The position numbers and the translations under genes are program-made. The notes under the pieces were generated by a model. That model was not told the origin of the DNA. It saw only the letters and a program-made list of their open reading frames with translations, and did no database searches. 64,000 bases of DNA from Streptomyces soli. GTDB taxonomy: Bacteria; Actinomycetota; Actinomycetes; Streptomycetales; Streptomycetaceae. Below, in pieces: positions 8,230-16,626 of the stretch. Where the stretch lies: the NCBI RefSeq assembly GCF_003999195.1, contig NZ_RJVR01000311.1, positions 1 to 64,000 of the forward strand, written 5' to 3'. The first letter of the stretch is position 1. Every line of letters begins with the position of its first letter.

Positions 8230-8687
8230 ATGTCACCGCGCTGGAATCCTGATCCCGACGTACGCACCGGACGTCACGTCGTCTGCAACCTGCATGTTCA
8301 CTTGGTTTTTGTCACGAAGTACCGGCGGAAGGCGTTCACCGACGCCATGCTGACCCGCACCGAAGAGATCATGCGAGAGGTCTGCGCCGACTTCGAGGCC
8401 GAGCTGAAACAGTTCAACGGCGAACAGGACCACGTCCACCTGCTCGTGCACTACCCGCCCAAGGTCCAGCTCTCCAAGCTGGTCAACTCCCTCAAGGGCG
8501 TCAGCTCCCGCAGGCTCCGCCTGGGGGCACCTCCCGGCCGAAGGCTGGGGGAGAGTACGACAGCCACGTCCGCCGGTACCTGTGGGGCGGACACTTCTGG
8601 TCCGGCTCCTACTTCGCAGGATCATGCGGCGGGGCACCCCTGACCGTCGTCAAGCAGTACATCGAAAACCAGCCGCGTCCCGTCTGA
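8230..8687 (+). pseudogene. tnpA: TnpA (IS200/IS605 Y1 transposase), interrupted
   Basis: The first 97 codons encode a normal Y1 HUH transposase, with the metal-binding His68-Val-His70 in DHVHLLV. After SSRRLR, 32 bases of a GC-rich palindromic repeat are inserted (8521-8552) and the frame changes. Translation then ends at 8643. The proper C-terminus, including YDSHVRRYLWGGHFW and the catalytic tyrosine in VVKQYIENQ, continues in another frame from 8553 to the TGA at 8685. The encoded protein lacks the nucleophile and should be inactive. Confidence 0.88.
8521..8552. repeat. GC-rich palindromic repeat inside tnpA
   Basis: A 32-bp insertion with the core CCCGGCCGAAGGCTGGGGG splits the tnpA codons for Arg97 and the following Glu. 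The same repeat type occurs near 2600, 22840, 45500-45730, 57573 and 59150. Because 32 is not a multiple of three, it shifts the frame. Confidence 0.85.
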
Positions 8688-8783
8688 CCGTCACCCCGAA
8701 GACGCAGAGCACTCCGGCGCTTCGCGCCTCCGGGCCAAGGATGGCCTTCACCCCCGCCCTGAAGGGCGGAGCACTGGCCAAGA

Positions 8784-10562
8784 TCAGAGGTAGAGGGCGG
8801 GCTTGACGCCGCTGGTGGTGCGCTGGGCTGGGAAGAAGGCCGGGGGCACGTCGGCGGCCTGGTCGGGATAGAAGACGGCGGTCTCCTGGACGGGCTGGGT
8901 GGCGGGCTGCGCCCGGGGCGGCTGCTCCATGCCCTGGGTCATGTACGCCGCCTGGGCCGGGTACGCCTGGGGCGGGGATTGGGGCTGCTGCGGCTGGGCT
9001 TGGGCCTGGGGCTGGTACTGCGGCTGCTCCGGTGGGGCCTGGAACTGCGGCTGCTGCTGGCGCTGTTGCTGCGGCTCGGGCTGGTACTGGGGTGGTTGCA
9101 GCTGTTGTTGCTGCTGCAGTTCCTCGGGGGCGGGCTGCTGCTGGGCGGCGTATGGCTGGGCGTACTGGACCTGGGGCTGCTGCTGCGCCGGCTGGGCGAT
9201 GTAGATGGGCGCGGCGGGCTGTTCCTGCGCGGGCTGGGGTGCGTAGAGGGGGGCGGCGGGCTCCGGTTGGGCCGGCTGGGCGGCGTACAGGGCGGGAGGC
9301 TCGGGGGCAGGCGGGGCGGCTGGGTAGGCCGGGGACTCCTGGCCGACGACCTGGGCGTGGTACTGGGGGCCGACCGGCGGTGGCGGTGCGGCCGCGGCGG
9401 CGGGCGGGGCGGCGTACCAGGTGCTGCCGTAGATGACGGTGCTGAGGCCGGTGAGGAGGCGCTGGACGTCGGGCTGGGAGCGGACGACCAGCCGCATGAA
9501 GCGGCTGCTGCTGCCCAGTTTGTTGCCGCATTCGCGGACGAGGACGCCGTGTTCGGCCAGCAGGCGGTCGCGCAGGATGCCGCCTTCGACGCCGTCGGGC
9601 AGCTTGACGAAGACGAAGTTGCCCTGAGAGGGGAAGACGGTCATGCCCGGGAGGGCAGCGAGCTGCCAGGTCATCTCCTGGCGGTCGCGGCTGAGCATGC
9701 GCAGGCTCTGGGCGTACTCCTGGCGATACTCCTTGATCATGAAGACGACGACTTCGGCGAAGGAGTTGAGGTTCCACTTGGGGAGCGCTCTGCGGACCTT
9801 CCCGGCGATGGCGGGGTTGGCGACCATGTAGCCGAAGCGGATGCCGTGGAGGCCGAAGTTCTTGCCGAGGCTTCGCAGGACGACGACGTTGGGGCGCAGG
9901 GCGGCCTCGTCGGCGACGCTGGGGTTGGCCTCGGTGTCGACGAAGTCCATGAAGGACTCGTCAACGATCACGAGGTCCAGGTCGGAGAGGGCGTCGAGCA
10001 TGCCGATGACAGCGTGCCGGGGGAGGTAGCCGCCGTCGGGGTTGTTGGGGTTGCAGATCACGGCCGTACGTGAGCCCCGGGCCCGTATGAAGGAGACGAA
10101 GGCGGCCGGGTCCAGGGCGAAGCCCCCGGCCTCCGGCAACAGGAACATGTCAACCCGCTTGCCGGTTTCCATGGGCTGGTCCGTCCAGCGGCCGAAGGTG
10201 GGGATCGGGACTGCCAGGCTGTCGCGGACCAGCAGGTGGTCGATCCAGGTGATGAGTTCGGTGGAACCGTTGCCCATCGCCACCGTCTGCGGATTGAGCC
10301 CGAGCGTGCTGCTGAGCTCGGCGATGACGGTCTCCGCGCTGCTCGGGTAGTACGTGAGGATGTCGCGGAGCATGCCCGTGAGGCGGTCGAACATCTCCGG
10401 GGTGGGGAAGTACGGGTTGCAGGGGATGCAGAAGTCCACGATGTCGCTGTTGCCGCCGCCCGCGCGGCCGAGCGCGAAGCAGGACGGGGTGTGCGCGGCG
10501 CTGGAGCGGAAGAGCTCCAGAGCACTCGCGGCACCAACGGCGTTGCCGACTGCGACAGTCAC
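8784..10562 (-). CDS. Class I/II PLP aminotransferase with Gln/Pro-rich tail
   Basis: Encodes 592 residues from a GTG preceded by GAGGAGG with 7-base spacing; a longer frame to 10607 has no ribosome site. Residues 1 to about 370 form a fold-type I aminotransferase related to histidinol-phosphate and threonine-phosphate (CobC-like) enzymes: NPNNPDGG, VDESFMDF, and the PLP lysine Lys234 in SLGKNFGLHGIRFGY. About 210 further residues are a low-complexity tail of Pro, Gln, Ala and Tyr with no catalytic look. Such a tail is unusual for the family and is probably disordered. The stop codon abuts the IS605 left end, so the last residues could have been altered by the insertion. Substrate unknown. 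Confidence 0.85.
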   Translation of the reverse strand: MTVAVGNAVGAASALELFRSSAAHTPSCFALGRAGGGNSDIVDFCIPCNPYFPTPEMFDRLTGMLRDILTYYPSSAETVIAELSSTLGLNPQTVAMGNGSTELITWIDHLLVRDSLAVPIPTFGRWTDQPMETGKRVDMFLLPEAGGFALDPAAFVSFIRARGSRTAVICNPNNPDGGYLPRHAVIGMLDALSDLDLVIVDESFMDFVDTEANPSVADEAALRPNVVVLRSLGKNFGLHGIRFGYMVANPAIAGKVRRALPKWNLNSFAEVVVFMIKEYRQEYAQSLRMLSRDRQEMTWQLAALPGMTVFPSQGNFVFVKLPDGVEGGILRDRLLAEHGVLVRECGNKLGSSSRFMRLVVRSQPDVQRLLTGLSTVIYGSTWYAAPPAAAAAPPPPVGPQYHAQVVGQESPAYPAAPPAPEPPALYAAQPAQPEPAAPLYAPQPAQEQPAAPIYIAQPAQQQPQVQYAQPYAAQQQPAPEELQQQQQLQPPQYQPEPQQQRQQQPQFQAPPEQPQYQPQAQAQPQQPQSPPQAYPAQAAYMTQGMEQPPRAQPATQPVQETAVFYPDQAADVPPAFFPAQRTTSGVKPALYL

Positions 10563-10742
10563 GGCGGGACCTCCTCGGTCACGTGGGCCGTGCTGCTGTG
10601 AACACACGACCCGTTGCTTCCCCCGCCCTCGAAAGAGGGTGCACCATGGTCACCCACACGTGGGGCCTAAGTTGCGTTTGGGAGACAGGGGAAGCACGGA
10701 CCGGCTACAGTCCCGCCTCTAGATCTCCTCCTTATTCCATCT

Positions 10743-10927
10743 TTACGCGGAGGCGGAGGCGGAGTCCGATGCGGACGCGCTCGCGCTGGGTGTGTCGGTG
10801 GGGGCGCCGGACGGCGGCTCGCCGGTGGGCGCGACGACCTCGGACTGTGTGACCCACACCGCGCCGTTTCCATGGCAGGGCAGGCGACGAGGTCGACAAG
10901 ATCGGCTTCATCTACACCCAGCGGTAG
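10743..10927. pseudogene. Overlapping 3' ends of two lost genes
   Basis: On the minus strand a protein-like end runs from about 10874 to a TAA at 10743: GNGAVWVTQSEVV, then a Pro/Thr and (SA)n tail. On the plus strand another protein-like end, DEVDKIGFIYTQR, stops with TAG at 10925. Neither has a plausible start or upstream body. Both look like gene debris in the 461-bp gap upstream of the aminotransferase. The part next to 10563 probably holds that gene's promoter, but no clear box was seen. Confidence 0.4.
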
Positions 10928-11023
10928 GAAACAACGCCCTGGGCCTGTTGGACCGTTGCGGCCGTTGGACCGGGCGGGCCGGTGAGGGGGGAATGTTCAC
11001 CGGGCCGCCCGGGGTCAGGGCTC

Positions 11024-11404
11024 TTACTTCGCGTCCAGCGTGACCTTGGTGACCTGGCTCTTGGAGGCCGGGGCGACGACCTTCACATCGCCGGTGGGGA
11101 GGTTGTCGATGATCCAGGTCTTCGACTTGTCCTTGTCCGTGTAGGACTTGGCGGAGAACTTCTTGCCGTCCACATAGAGGGTCCAGGTGTGCTTGGCGGT
11201 GCTGGTGCCGGTGGCGTCGACGGTCACGGCCAGATCGCCGCGCTTGGAGTGGGTCAGCTGGGCCGAGACGCTCTGGCCCTTCTTCGAGGTCTCGGTGACG
11301 TGCGTGGCGCTGCGGGGGGTGGCCGACGCTGACGCGGCACCCGCCACGAGCGTGGAGGCGGCGACGGCGGCTATGGCAGCGGCTTTGAGTGAAACGGAAC
11401 GCAT
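11024..11404 (-). CDS. Small secreted protein, function unknown
   Basis: Encodes 126 residues. A Sec signal peptide (MRSVSLKAAAIAAVAASTLV, then AGAASASA) is followed by about 95 polar residues that look beta-rich, with KHTWTLYVDGKKF and a Lys-rich C-terminus. There are no cysteines in the mature part. The start is the ATG at 11404 with GGGAG nearby. Neighbours are gene debris on one side and a decayed MFS transporter on the other, so context gives no hint. I do not recognise the family. Confidence 0.7.
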   Translation of the reverse strand: MRSVSLKAAAIAAVAASTLVAGAASASATPRSATHVTETSKKGQSVSAQLTHSKRGDLAVTVDATGTSTAKHTWTLYVDGKKFSAKSYTDKDKSKTWIIDNLPTGDVKVVAPASKSQVTKVTLDAK

Positions 11405-11739
11405 TGTGAGCTCCCTTGGATGGGGAAGGATTCAAGGACGTTCACATATTAGGAGTCGGCAGGGGCTCCGTAAATGCGCGAAGGTTTTGACGGCGAGATA
11501 TCAAGACGGTCTTCCTTGGAATTCTCAGTGGATCATTTGAATTTCTCAGAGGCGCCTCATCTGCGGTGAGGGAGGGCGAGAATCTCCCGGTCCAATTCGG
11601 ACAGGCCGGAGCGGGCGGGAGGCCTGGATAAAATCCTCATGATTTTCTCTCAGCCTCCCGCCGGCATTCCGGATACTAGCGGCCCGCCGTCACGCGACAG
11701 CGGGTTCCGCTCCGCCGCCTCGGCCGAGGCTGAATTCCC
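11405..11739. other. 335-bp non-coding region
   Basis: This gap lies between the secreted protein and the MFS pseudogene. It is noticeably richer in A and T than its surroundings around 11440-11640 and should carry the promoter of the secreted-protein gene. No ORF, repeat or clear operator was recognised. Confidence 0.5.
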
Positions 11740-13020
11740 CTACGGGCGGGCCGCATTGGGGAGCCAGAAGTTGATCAGGAAGGCCGCCGCGATCATCCCG
11801 ACCGTGCACAAGGCGGTGATCCTCGCCCCATCGAGGGCGGCGGCGACATGGGTGGCCGTGCCGGGCGCCGCGTCGCCGAGGATGCCGAAGAAGAGGGTGC
11901 CGAAGAAGAGGGTGCCGAGGATGGCGATGCCCAGGGTGAAGCCGAGCTGCTGCAGGGCCGGCCTGGAGGGCGCCGGAGGCGGAGCCCATCTCGTGGCCGT
12001 CGACACCGCTGAGGATGATGTCGAAGAGCGGTACGAAGATCATGCCCATCCCGGCGCCGCCGACCAGCAGCGGCGCGGTGAAGTCCCACTGCGTGATCCC
12101 CGCGCCGGCCCACTGGAAGACCCCGTACAGGGCGAGCATGCCGCCGCCCATCAGCAGCAGGCCGAGGTGCAGGACGCGGCGGCCGAGCTGCTGCATCCGC
12201 ATCCCGCCGAAGGCCGAGCCGAAGAGCGCGCCCAGCGCCCAGGGCGCGGTGGTGAGGCTGGAGTGCAGCGCCGAGTAGCCCAGGCCGACCTGCAGGAAGA
12301 GGCCGAGGGTGAGGATCGTGCCGCCCATCGCGGCGGCGAAGGCGATGGCGAAGACCACCCCGGAGACGTACGCCCGCTTGGTGAAGACGCTCGGCTCGAT
12401 CAGCGGTGTACGCCCCGAGCGCTTGCGCAGCACCTGGTAACGGGCGAAGCCGGCCAGGACCGGTAGCGAGGCGCGAGCATCGCCTTGACCCACAGCGGCC
12501 AGCCCAGTTCACGCCCCTGCACCAGCGGGAAGACCAGCAGGAAGGCACCGACGGCCGCCAACAGCACGCCCGGCAGGTCGAGTCGGGTCGTGCGGGCGGA
12601 GGGTGCGACGTCGGGGAGGTAGCGGCGGCCCATGACGAAGGCGAAGATCCCGATCGGCAGATTGATACCGAAGATCATGCGCCAGCCGGTGCCGAAGACG
12701 TCCGCACTGATCAGCAGCCCCGCCACGATCGGCCCGAGCACCGCCGAAAGCCCCATCAGCGGCCCGAAGATGCCCCAGGCCTTCTTGATCTCCTCCCCGG
12801 GGAAGAGATCCTTGGTCAGCCCGAAGCCCTGCGGGATCATCACCGCGCCGGACGCGCCCTGCAGCAGCCGCGCCACGATCAGCATCTCCGGCGACACCGC
12901 CGTCGCGCAGGCCAACGAGGTCAGCGTGAAGCCCGCGATCCCGGCCAGCAGCACCCGCTTGCGGCCGAACATGTCGCCCAGCCGCCCACCGGTCAGCAGC
13001 GCGATCGCCATCGCGAGGGC
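11740..13020 (-). pseudogene. MFS drug transporter (DHA2/EmrB type), broken
   Basis: Three reading frames together encode most of a 14-helix drug:proton antiporter. The first starts at ALLTGGRLGDMFGRKR (motif A) and runs to about 12475. A second runs from SLPVLAGFARYQVL to ASGALQA near 11955. The third covers LQQLGFTLGIAILG to NAARP and the stop. Thus there are at least two frameshifts, and the first helices are missing. The N-side is fused to a LysR fragment. No functional protein is expected. Confidence 0.85.
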
Positions 13021-13305
13021 CTTGCGGTCAGCTTCTGTCCGCTGTCGCGGGCGGGTTTCGCGGGCCGTCGCAGCAGGTCGGAGGGCCCTCAACTCCCCTA
13101 CGAGATCCCGTACGGCGGTGCTCCGGGCCAGCCCCGCCGTGGTCACGTAGCCGACCGTGCGGGTCGGTGGCGGCTCGCTGCCGGTCAGGTCCGCGGCGAC
13201 CTGGGGTGGGGCGTCGGCCGCTGTGAGGCGTGGGACGACGGCCATGCCCATGCCATGGGCGACCATCGACAGGACGACGCTGTCGTCAGCGAAGGCGAGG
13301 CGTTG
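13021..13305 (-). pseudogene. LysR-type regulator, C-terminal fragment
   Basis: About 90 residues matching the end of a LysR substrate-binding domain: DDSVVLSMVAHGMGMAVVPR, then TRTVGYVTTAGLARSTAVRD. The DNA-binding half is absent. The frame runs straight into the MFS fragment, so one deletion may have fused a regulator to its divergently placed transporter gene. Confidence 0.75.
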
Positions 13306-13475
13306 GCCGTCCTCATCCAGCGGCTCACCGCCCGGCACCTGCTGCGGACGTCGGCCCGGCTGCGCGAGGGCGAGTCGGTGGTCGTCAACGCGGCTGCGGG
13401 CGGGGTGGGTTCGCTCGCGCTCCAGCTCGCCCGTGAGTTCGGCGTCGGTGGGCAAGGTCGTACTGCGGCCTTAGG
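13306..13475 (+). pseudogene. Quinone oxidoreductase fragment
   Basis: About 55 codons encode IQRLTARHLLRTSARLREGE followed by the nucleotide-binding loop AAAGGVGSLALQLAREFG of a zinc-free quinone reductase (about 320 residues when intact). There is no start, no C-terminus, and the frame leads into non-homologous sequence. It faces the LysR fragment head-on and marks a recombination scar. Confidence 0.75.
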
Positions 13476-13483
13476 CGCGGCGC

Positions 13484-14419
13484 TCAGTGCGGGATGCCAT
13501 CGATCAGCTCGCGCGCGCCCTGCCGCAGCAGGGCCACCGCCACCGAGGTGCCGAGGGTCGCCGGGTCCAGGGGGCCGGCCCATTCGTGGGCGTCGAGGAC
13601 GGTCTTGCCGTCGGGGGTGAAGACGCGGGCGCGTAGGGAGAGGCGGCCGTCGCGCTCGGCGCGGGCGTAGCCGGCGATGGGGGAGTTGCAGTGGCCCTGG
13701 AGGACGTGGAGGAGCATTCGCTCGGCGGTGATCTCGCGCCAGGTGTTCGGGTCGCCCAGCGCGGAGACAGTCTCGATGACGGCGTCGTCGTCCTCCCGGC
13801 ACTGCAGTGCGAGCACACCGGCGCCGATGGGCGGGCACATCGTCTCCACCGAGAGGATCTCGGTGATCCGCCCGGCCTCCCCGATCCGCTCCAGGCCCGA
13901 CGCGGCCAGCAGCAGCGCGTCGGCCTCGCCCGCCTCGAGCTTGGCCAGGCGGCGGTTGGCGTTGCCGCGCATCGGTACGCACTGCAGCTCCGGGTGCGAG
14001 ATCGCCAGCTGGGCGACCCGCCGCACCGAGGACGTGCCGATCCGCGAACCCGCCGGCAGCTCGTCCAGGGTGAGGCCGCCGGGGTGGACCAGGGCGTCGC
14101 GGATGTCGTCGCGCCGCAGGAAGGCGGCGAAGACGGTGCCGGCCGGCAACGGGCGGTCGGCGGGCACGTCCTTGACGCAGTGCACGGCCAGGTCGGCCTC
14201 GCCGGCCAGCAGTGCCGCGTCGACCTCCTTGGTGAACGCGCCCTTGCCGCCGAGCCGGGCCAGGTCGCCCATCCAGCGGTCGCCGGAGGTGGTGACGGGC
14301 ACGACCTCCGTACGGATCTCCGGCCGCAGCGCGGCCAGTTCGGCGCGAACCCGCTCCACCTGGGCCAGGGCCATGGGCGAGGAACGGGAGACGATACGGA
14401 TCAGCTCAGGGGAAGCCAT
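13484..14419 (-). CDS. hemC: Hydroxymethylbilane synthase (porphobilinogen deaminase)
   Basis: Encodes 311 residues. It joins four porphobilinogens into the linear tetrapyrrole hydroxymethylbilane for heme, siroheme and cobalamin. Motifs present are [33 protein letters not shown] and [12 protein letters not shown]. The dipyrromethane cofactor Cys is Cys244 in [13 protein letters not shown]. The ATG at 14419 gives the normal N-terminus [14 protein letters not shown]. No other heme genes are beside it. Streptomycetes usually also have a hemC in the hemA-hemC-hemD operon, so this is probably a second copy; that cannot be tested in this window. Confidence 0.9.
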   Translation of the reverse strand: MASPELIRIVSRSSPMALAQVERVRAELAALRPEIRTEVVPVTTSGDRWMGDLARLGGKGAFTKEVDAALLAGEADLAVHCVKDVPADRPLPAGTVFAAFLRRDDIRDALVHPGGLTLDELPAGSRIGTSSVRRVAQLAISHPELQCVPMRGNANRRLAKLEAGEADALLLAASGLERIGEAGRITEILSVETMCPPIGAGVLALQCREDDDAVIETVSALGDPNTWREITAERMLLHVLQGHCNSPIAGYARAERDGRLSLRARVFTPDGKTVLDAHEWAGPLDPATLGTSVAVALLRQGARELIDGIPH

Positions 14420-14472
14420 GCGTACACGATAGGGCCTCCAACTCGTGCGGTGCCGCAGCCCCGGCAGCGCAC

Positions 14473-15065
14473 CTAGAAGCTCCCGTACGACGGCCGCCCG
14501 TCCGGCCGGTAGACGTGCACGGCGACCCCCGTGCTGGTGACCCGGTGGTCCACCAGTTTCAGCGCCGTCGGCACCGCGCCCTCGGCGAACAGCCGCCGGC
14601 CCTTGCCCAGCACGACCGGGTAGATCCACAGCCGGTACTCGTCGATCAGGTCGTGCGCCATCAGGCTCTGCGCCAGCCGCCCGCTGCCGTGGATCTGCAA
14701 GTCCCGGCCGGGCTGCTTCTTCAGCTCCGCCACCGCTGCGGGCACGTCCCCCTGGATCAGGGTGGAGTTGTTCCACTCCGCCTTGTCCAGCGTCGTGGAC
14801 GCCACGTACTTCGGCAGCGAGTTCAACCCCGACGCCACCGGGTTGTCCTCGTCGGTGACCTTCGGCCAGTACGAAGATCTCGTACGTCCGCCGCCCCAAC
14901 AGGAAGCCGTCACCATTCGGACACGTACCGCCCCATGTCCTCGTCGCTGTACGGCACCAGCCATCCGCCCAGGTCGAAGCCCCCGCTGGGGTCCTCCTCC
15001 GGGCCGCCGGGGGCCTGCATGACCCCGTCGAGGGTGAGGAATGTGGTGAGGGCGATCTCGGTCAT
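14473..15065 (-). pseudogene. Dihydrofolate reductase/RibD-like protein, frameshifted
   Basis: From an ATG at 15065 with a good GGAGG, the frame gives [20 protein letters not shown] and continues to MGRYVSEW, then a stop. The family's next segment [13 protein letters not shown] lies in a second frame. The body [18 protein letters not shown] to the end (SYGSF) lies in a third. This shows two breaks within about 60 bp (14870-14940). The fragment covering the C-terminal two thirds might still be translated from an internal start, but it lacks the cofactor-binding N-terminus. Sequencing error is possible for either break. Confidence 0.8.
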
Positions 15066-15182
15066 GGTGTGCCTCCGGGGCGCTGGGTCCGTGTACTTGC
15101 CTTCACCACCTCAGACTGGCCGCCGGAGTTAAACTCATCGCCCCCGCGTGACCCCGTACGATGCGCGCGTGCCTCGCCAGAG

Positions 15183-15219
15183 GGACAGGGCCGCCGGCGG
15201 GTCGCCGGTGGCCCTGTCC
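15183..15219 (-). terminator. Terminator behind the collagen-like gene
   Basis: The arms GGACAGGGCCGCCGGC (15183-15198) and its near-perfect complement (15204-15219, one G-T pair) enclose a 5-base loop. It lies 16 bases past the stop of the minus-strand collagen-like gene. There is no strong T-run, as is common in Streptomyces. Confidence 0.7.
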
Positions 15220-15234
15220 GTGCGGAGCGGAGCG

Positions 15235-15891
15235 TTAGGGCAGCGGGGCCTGCAGCGCCACCCAGGGGCCGAGGCAGGTGAGAGTCGGCCCGGTGATGCC
15301 GCATCGCGTCTCGTACGCGACCCCACCTGGGGTGACCACCTTGAATGACAGGACACTTCCACGGGCGTTCACACTGCCGGCGCATGCGCCATCCGTCGGG
15401 TAACCCCTCAAGGTCGAGAGGGGCTGCCAGGTGTACGTGGGCGTGACCACATTGTTCGTCCGATGACCGCCAAACGTGAGGCCGTTCTTGACCGCGATGG
15501 CGAATTCTTCGTTGGCCCCAATAGAAAGGGCGTCGATCTCGACGCACGGTCCGGGTGGGCCCTGCTCTCCGGTGTCGCCCTTGTCGCCCTTGGGTCCCTG
15601 CTCTCCGGTGTCGCCCTTGTCGCCCTTGTCGCCCTTCGGGCCCTGAGGACCGGGAGGGCCCTGAGGGCCGGGCCTGCCGTCATGGCACGACTTCGGGTGC
15701 CGTCCGTCGGTGGTGCGGACGCAGTGGTTGTCGCCTCCGGACGGGGGCTGGACGGCGGCGGCCGGCCCGGCGAAGGCGATCATGGAAATGCCTGTGGCGA
15801 CGACCATTGGCGCGAGAAAGCTGCTGGTCAGCCGCCCGTGCCGTATGAGGAACGGCTTGGGCGGCACCGGGGTCCTGTTGTCAGGACGCAT
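15235..15891 (-). CDS. Secreted collagen-like protein
   Basis: Encodes 218 residues from an ATG with GAGGAG 7 bases upstream. An N-terminal hydrophobic segment (about residues 22-48) acts as signal peptide or anchor and ends in AGPAAA. A Cys-rich patch follows, then about 13 Gly-X-Y triplets (GPQGPPGPQGPKGDKGDKGD and onward). The C-terminal globular domain of about 90 residues has four more cysteines and Thr/Gly-rich strands. This is the layout of bacterial collagen-like proteins, in which the triplets form a triple helix and the C-domain caps or binds. The repeated triplets are also nearly identical in DNA, so their number can change by slippage. Confidence 0.8.
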   Translation of the reverse strand: MRPDNRTPVPPKPFLIRHGRLTSSFLAPMVVATGISMIAFAGPAAAVQPPSGGDNHCVRTTDGRHPKSCHDGRPGPQGPPGPQGPKGDKGDKGDTGEQGPKGDKGDTGEQGPPGPCVEIDALSIGANEEFAIAVKNGLTFGGHRTNNVVTPTYTWQPLSTLRGYPTDGACAGSVNARGSVLSFKVVTPGGVAYETRCGITGPTLTCLGPWVALQAPLP

Positions 15892-16118
15892 GCGGTACTC
15901 CTCGTCGATTCGGGCCAGAGCTTGACGGAAAGGCATTCCGCCTTTACTCCAGCTTTATCGACGAATTCGTACCCGCGTCCGCACATGCTCCCCGCCGGTA
16001 TCATCCCGGTGGCCCAGCATTTTCCCGGATGGCCCAAAGGGAACTACCCGTAATCGCCCAATGAATTCGACAGGCGGGGGTGTTCCGGGTGAGAATCCCG
16101 GTCACCCGCCCGCAGGGC

Positions 16119-16623
16119 TCAGCAGGTGCCGAAGGTGTGCACGGTCGTCGTACGGTACGTCTGCCCCGGCCGCAGCACCGTCGAGGGGAAGGACGGCTGG
16201 CTCGGGGAGTCCGGGAAGTGATGGGTCTCCAGGCAGAAGGCGTCGCCCCGGCGGTAGACGCGGCCCGAGGTGCCGGGGAAGGAGCCGTCGAGGAAGTTGG
16301 CGGTGTGGTACTGCACGCCGGGCTCAGTGGTGGCGACCCTCATTACCCGCCCGGAGGCGCAGTCGGTGACCCGCCTGCGATGCGGTTGCCGTACCGCCCG
16401 ATCAGCGCGCCGAAGTACGGGCTGTGCGCGACGTAGTCCTCGAGGTTGCCGAAGCCGAGCGAGACGTTGGCGGTGCGGCCGTCCCGGTCTGGCACTTCGA
16501 GCGTCTGGACGACGCCGCCGTACGACAGGACCTTCAGCGTGATGCCGCCGTTCGACATCGTCCAGATGTCGGCCTTGGCCCCGTCGTCCAGCGTGCCGAA
16601 GTGTTCCTTGCTGATGACGCTGA
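16119..16623 (-). pseudogene. Aldose 1-epimerase, internally deleted
   Basis: The N-terminal part (KEHFGTLDDGAKADIWTMSN to YFGALIGRYGNRIAGG) is a normal aldose 1-epimerase opening. About 80 residues in, it jumps to the family's last part in another frame (VATTEPGVQYHTANFLDG to TVHTFGTC). About 180 residues, including the catalytic His and most active-site strands, are absent. No ATG or GTG is visible at its front; it follows the permease stop directly. It would have been the last gene of the sugar operon, interconverting anomers of the imported sugar. Confidence 0.82.
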
Positions 16624-16626
16624 TGG

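Larger units (their letters stand above)
6887..8783 (-). mobile_element. IS200/IS605-family insertion sequence
   Basis: Divergent tnpA (plus) and tnpB (minus) share a 12-bp gap. The right end, downstream of tnpB, has a hairpin TCTCCCGGC...GCCGGGAGA (6896-6917) followed on the minus strand by GCACTTCAA, a typical cleavage boundary ending at about 6887. The left end, downstream of tnpA, has another hairpin around CCGCCCT-GAA-AGGGCGG (8752-8770) and stops right at the end of the neighbouring aminotransferase gene. Both ends are inferred from hairpins, not from target alignment. Autonomous transposition is doubtful because tnpA is broken. Confidence 0.8.

Noticed and set aside
7168-8643. A 491-codon frame running into tnpA
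   Set aside because: Its first two thirds are antisense to tnpB; only the part from the ATG at 8230 has transposase similarity.
8979-10073. Leu/Gly-rich plus-strand frame opposite the aminotransferase
   Set aside because: It mirrors the Gln/Pro-rich tail and the catalytic domain; there is no start signal.
10354-10873. Small frames upstream of the aminotransferase
   Set aside because: They lack ribosome sites and overlap the aminotransferase start region or gene debris.
12400-13455. LysR-MFS reading frame as a real fusion protein
   Set aside because: The LysR part lacks DNA-binding helices, the MFS part lacks its first helices and is frameshifted further on; a deletion scar is simpler.
13484-16118. 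A heme biosynthesis operon around hemC
   Set aside because: Neighbours are a dihydrofolate-reductase-like pseudogene and a collagen-like protein; no other tetrapyrrole gene is present.
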